Shown here: piece after piece, positions 31,801 to 32,228 of the stretch
Numbering within the stretch: position 1 is the stretch's first letter
Layout: the number at the start of each line of letters is the position of its first letter
IMG/VR virus record: IMGVR_UViG_3300020419_000054
Span: 1-32,228 of that record
Length of the DNA: 32,228 nucleotides
Direction: 5' to 3' (one strand)
Source: a virus
The notes under the pieces: model-generated
Told to the model about the DNA's origin: nothing
What the model saw: the letters and a program-made list of their open reading frames with translations, nothing else
The model's database searches: none
Position numbers and translations under genes: made by a program

Positions 31801-32020
31801 AATATAAGCAAAATAGGTAGGACTTGGGTACACCTACAAGCACGGACCGAAATACCATTTCTAAACCGTACAACCTATCCCCGCGGGTTAGTGCGATGTG
31901 ACTCAGCGTATTTCTACTACCAAGCCTGGGTACCACCCCTGGACAGTCAAGTTCGACCCTTCTGGTAAAGGCCTCTTCCTTGCACTATAAACAAAAATTA
32001 ATTACTTTTTTGTTGCTTAT
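31801..32020 (-). ncRNA. Predicted structured non-coding RNA, unknown family
   Basis: The segment begins just after a near-consensus sigma70 promoter and ends at a UUCG terminator. Its ends pair: ATAAGCAA (minus strand, 32020-32013) with TTGCTTAT (31811-31804). Helices found by hand are 31987-31982 with 31894-31889 (UAGUGC/GCACUA), 31973-31967 with 31961-31955, 31949-31945 with 31903-31899, a hairpin at 31942-31925, a GAAA-tetraloop hairpin at 31917-31908, a two-part hairpin at 31869-31842 and one at 31837-31817. A possible pseudoknot joins 31924-31920 (CUUGG) to 31827-31823 (CCAAG). It contains no plausible gene, no tRNA cloverleaf and no recognisable RNase P or tmRNA core. The middle is clearly richer in GC than the flanks. 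It accounts for most of the gene-free stretch 31644-32154. Fold and family are not computed. Confidence 0.65.
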
Positions 32021-32026
32021 GTATAT

Positions 32027-32056
32027 AATATAACAAATAAAAACGTATTTGTCAAG
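32027..32056 (-). promoter_or_regulatory. Strong sigma70-type promoter for the structured RNA
   Basis: On the minus strand TTGACA (32056-32051) is followed after 18 bases by TATATT (32032-32027), preceded by an extended -10 TGT. The start is expected near 32020. It differs from the late octamers at the other genes and implies expression by the unmodified host polymerase. Confidence 0.7.
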
Positions 32057-32106
32057 TGTTTTTTTAACTTTTGTTGTCCAAAATATTATTTTTGTAAAAA
32101 AGTCAT

Positions 32107-32135
32107 AAAAAAAGGGCGACATAGCCGCCCTTTTT
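32107..32135 (-). terminator. Rho-independent terminator after the right-edge gene
   Basis: On the minus strand GGGCGGC pairs with GTCGCCC (one G-T wobble) around the loop TAT, followed by a run of seven T. It lies 20 bases after the stop codon of the partial gene and isolates the RNA promoter from read-through. It is nearly symmetric, so it may be bidirectional. Confidence 0.85.
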
Positions 32136-32154
32136 AAATTCGTAGTAACTGTTA

Positions 32155-32228
32155 TTAGCTAAAAGTTACGTTAGATACTGCAACTCTACCTAAGTAGTCT
32201 GCCGCATTACCTAATGAAGAAGCAACGT
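32155..32228 (-). CDS. C-terminal fragment of an unidentified protein
   Basis: The last 23 codons of a minus-strand gene are visible, ending DYLGRVAVSNVTFS and TAA at 32155-32157; the rest lies beyond the window. The Y-L-x-R-V-x-V pattern vaguely recalls the C-terminus of T4-type major capsid protein (YFRKVMV), but 23 residues are too few to assign it. The coding call rests on the open frame and on the strong terminator placed right after the stop. Confidence 0.5.
   Translation of the reverse strand, partial: VASSLGNAADYLGRVAVSNVTFS

Noticed and set aside
31801-31858. A 19-codon reading frame on the minus strand inside the RNA segment (start ATG near 31858)
   Set aside because: No ribosome-binding site, and it runs through two predicted hairpins up to the terminator; more likely chance.
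31801-32020. tRNA, tmRNA or RNase P RNA
   Set aside because: A GUCGAAC string resembles a T-loop but no cloverleaf, acceptor stem or CCA fits. No tag frame and no RNase P AGGAAAGUC or ACAGAA core is present.
32155-32228. Naming the right-edge fragment as gp23 major capsid protein
   Set aside because: Only 23 residues are available and the resemblance is limited to a Y-L-x-R-V-x-V pattern.

Overview
The window looks like the distal-tail and virion-structural region of a marine T4-like myovirus, of the kind that infects picocyanobacteria or SAR11. Reasons: AT-rich DNA; every credible gene lies on the minus strand, so transcription runs from high to low coordinates; most intergenic gaps are only about 0-40 bp; an octamer matching the T4-type late promoter (NATAAATA) recurs in the intergenic gaps; and the protein set is typical of such phages (very long beta-helical fibres, small virion proteins, a tail assembly chaperone, 2-oxoglutarate/Fe(II) oxygenases, a carbamoyltransferase, a flavin halogenase). 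No photosynthesis gene is present, so the host cannot be fixed from this window.

Layout in transcription order (right to left). 32155-32228 is the C-terminus of an unidentified gene, closed by a strong terminator. 31771-32056 is an isolated unit: a near-consensus sigma70 promoter, about 220 nt of highly self-complementary non-coding sequence whose two ends pair, and a UUCG-loop terminator. I read it as an independently transcribed structured RNA of unknown family. 29400-31643 holds four small structural proteins. 11092-29363 holds four giant fibres (1077, 1240, 1857 and 1614 aa) with small beta proteins between. 10273-11063 holds two small structural proteins. 7720-10251 holds three tandem Gly/Cys-rich adhesin-like paralogues with 28-30 Cys each. 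6899-7687 encodes a tail assembly chaperone-like protein.

1-6816 is a compact enzyme cassette with its own putative late promoter: a GT9-like glycosyltransferase, a cupin-type 2OG oxygenase, a NodU/CmcH carbamoyltransferase, a TIGR02466-like oxygenase, a DUF6445-like protein, a prolyl-4-hydroxylase-like oxygenase, a small exported protein and a flavin-dependent halogenase running off the left edge. Most of these genes overlap or nearly touch.

Working model (inference): the fibres, baseplate-proximal proteins and adhesins form the host-recognition apparatus. The four giant fibres share beta-helix-rich bodies and C-terminal signatures and differ in inserted modules (CBM5/12-like arrays, Asp-box propeller, LamG-like jellyroll, dockerin-like calcium loop, helical inserts). 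The enzyme cassette directly downstream of the adhesins may decorate virion proteins or a host glycan, or make a modified small molecule. The most novel items are the structured RNA, the Cys-rich adhesin triplet and the co-linear oxygenase/carbamoyltransferase/halogenase cassette.
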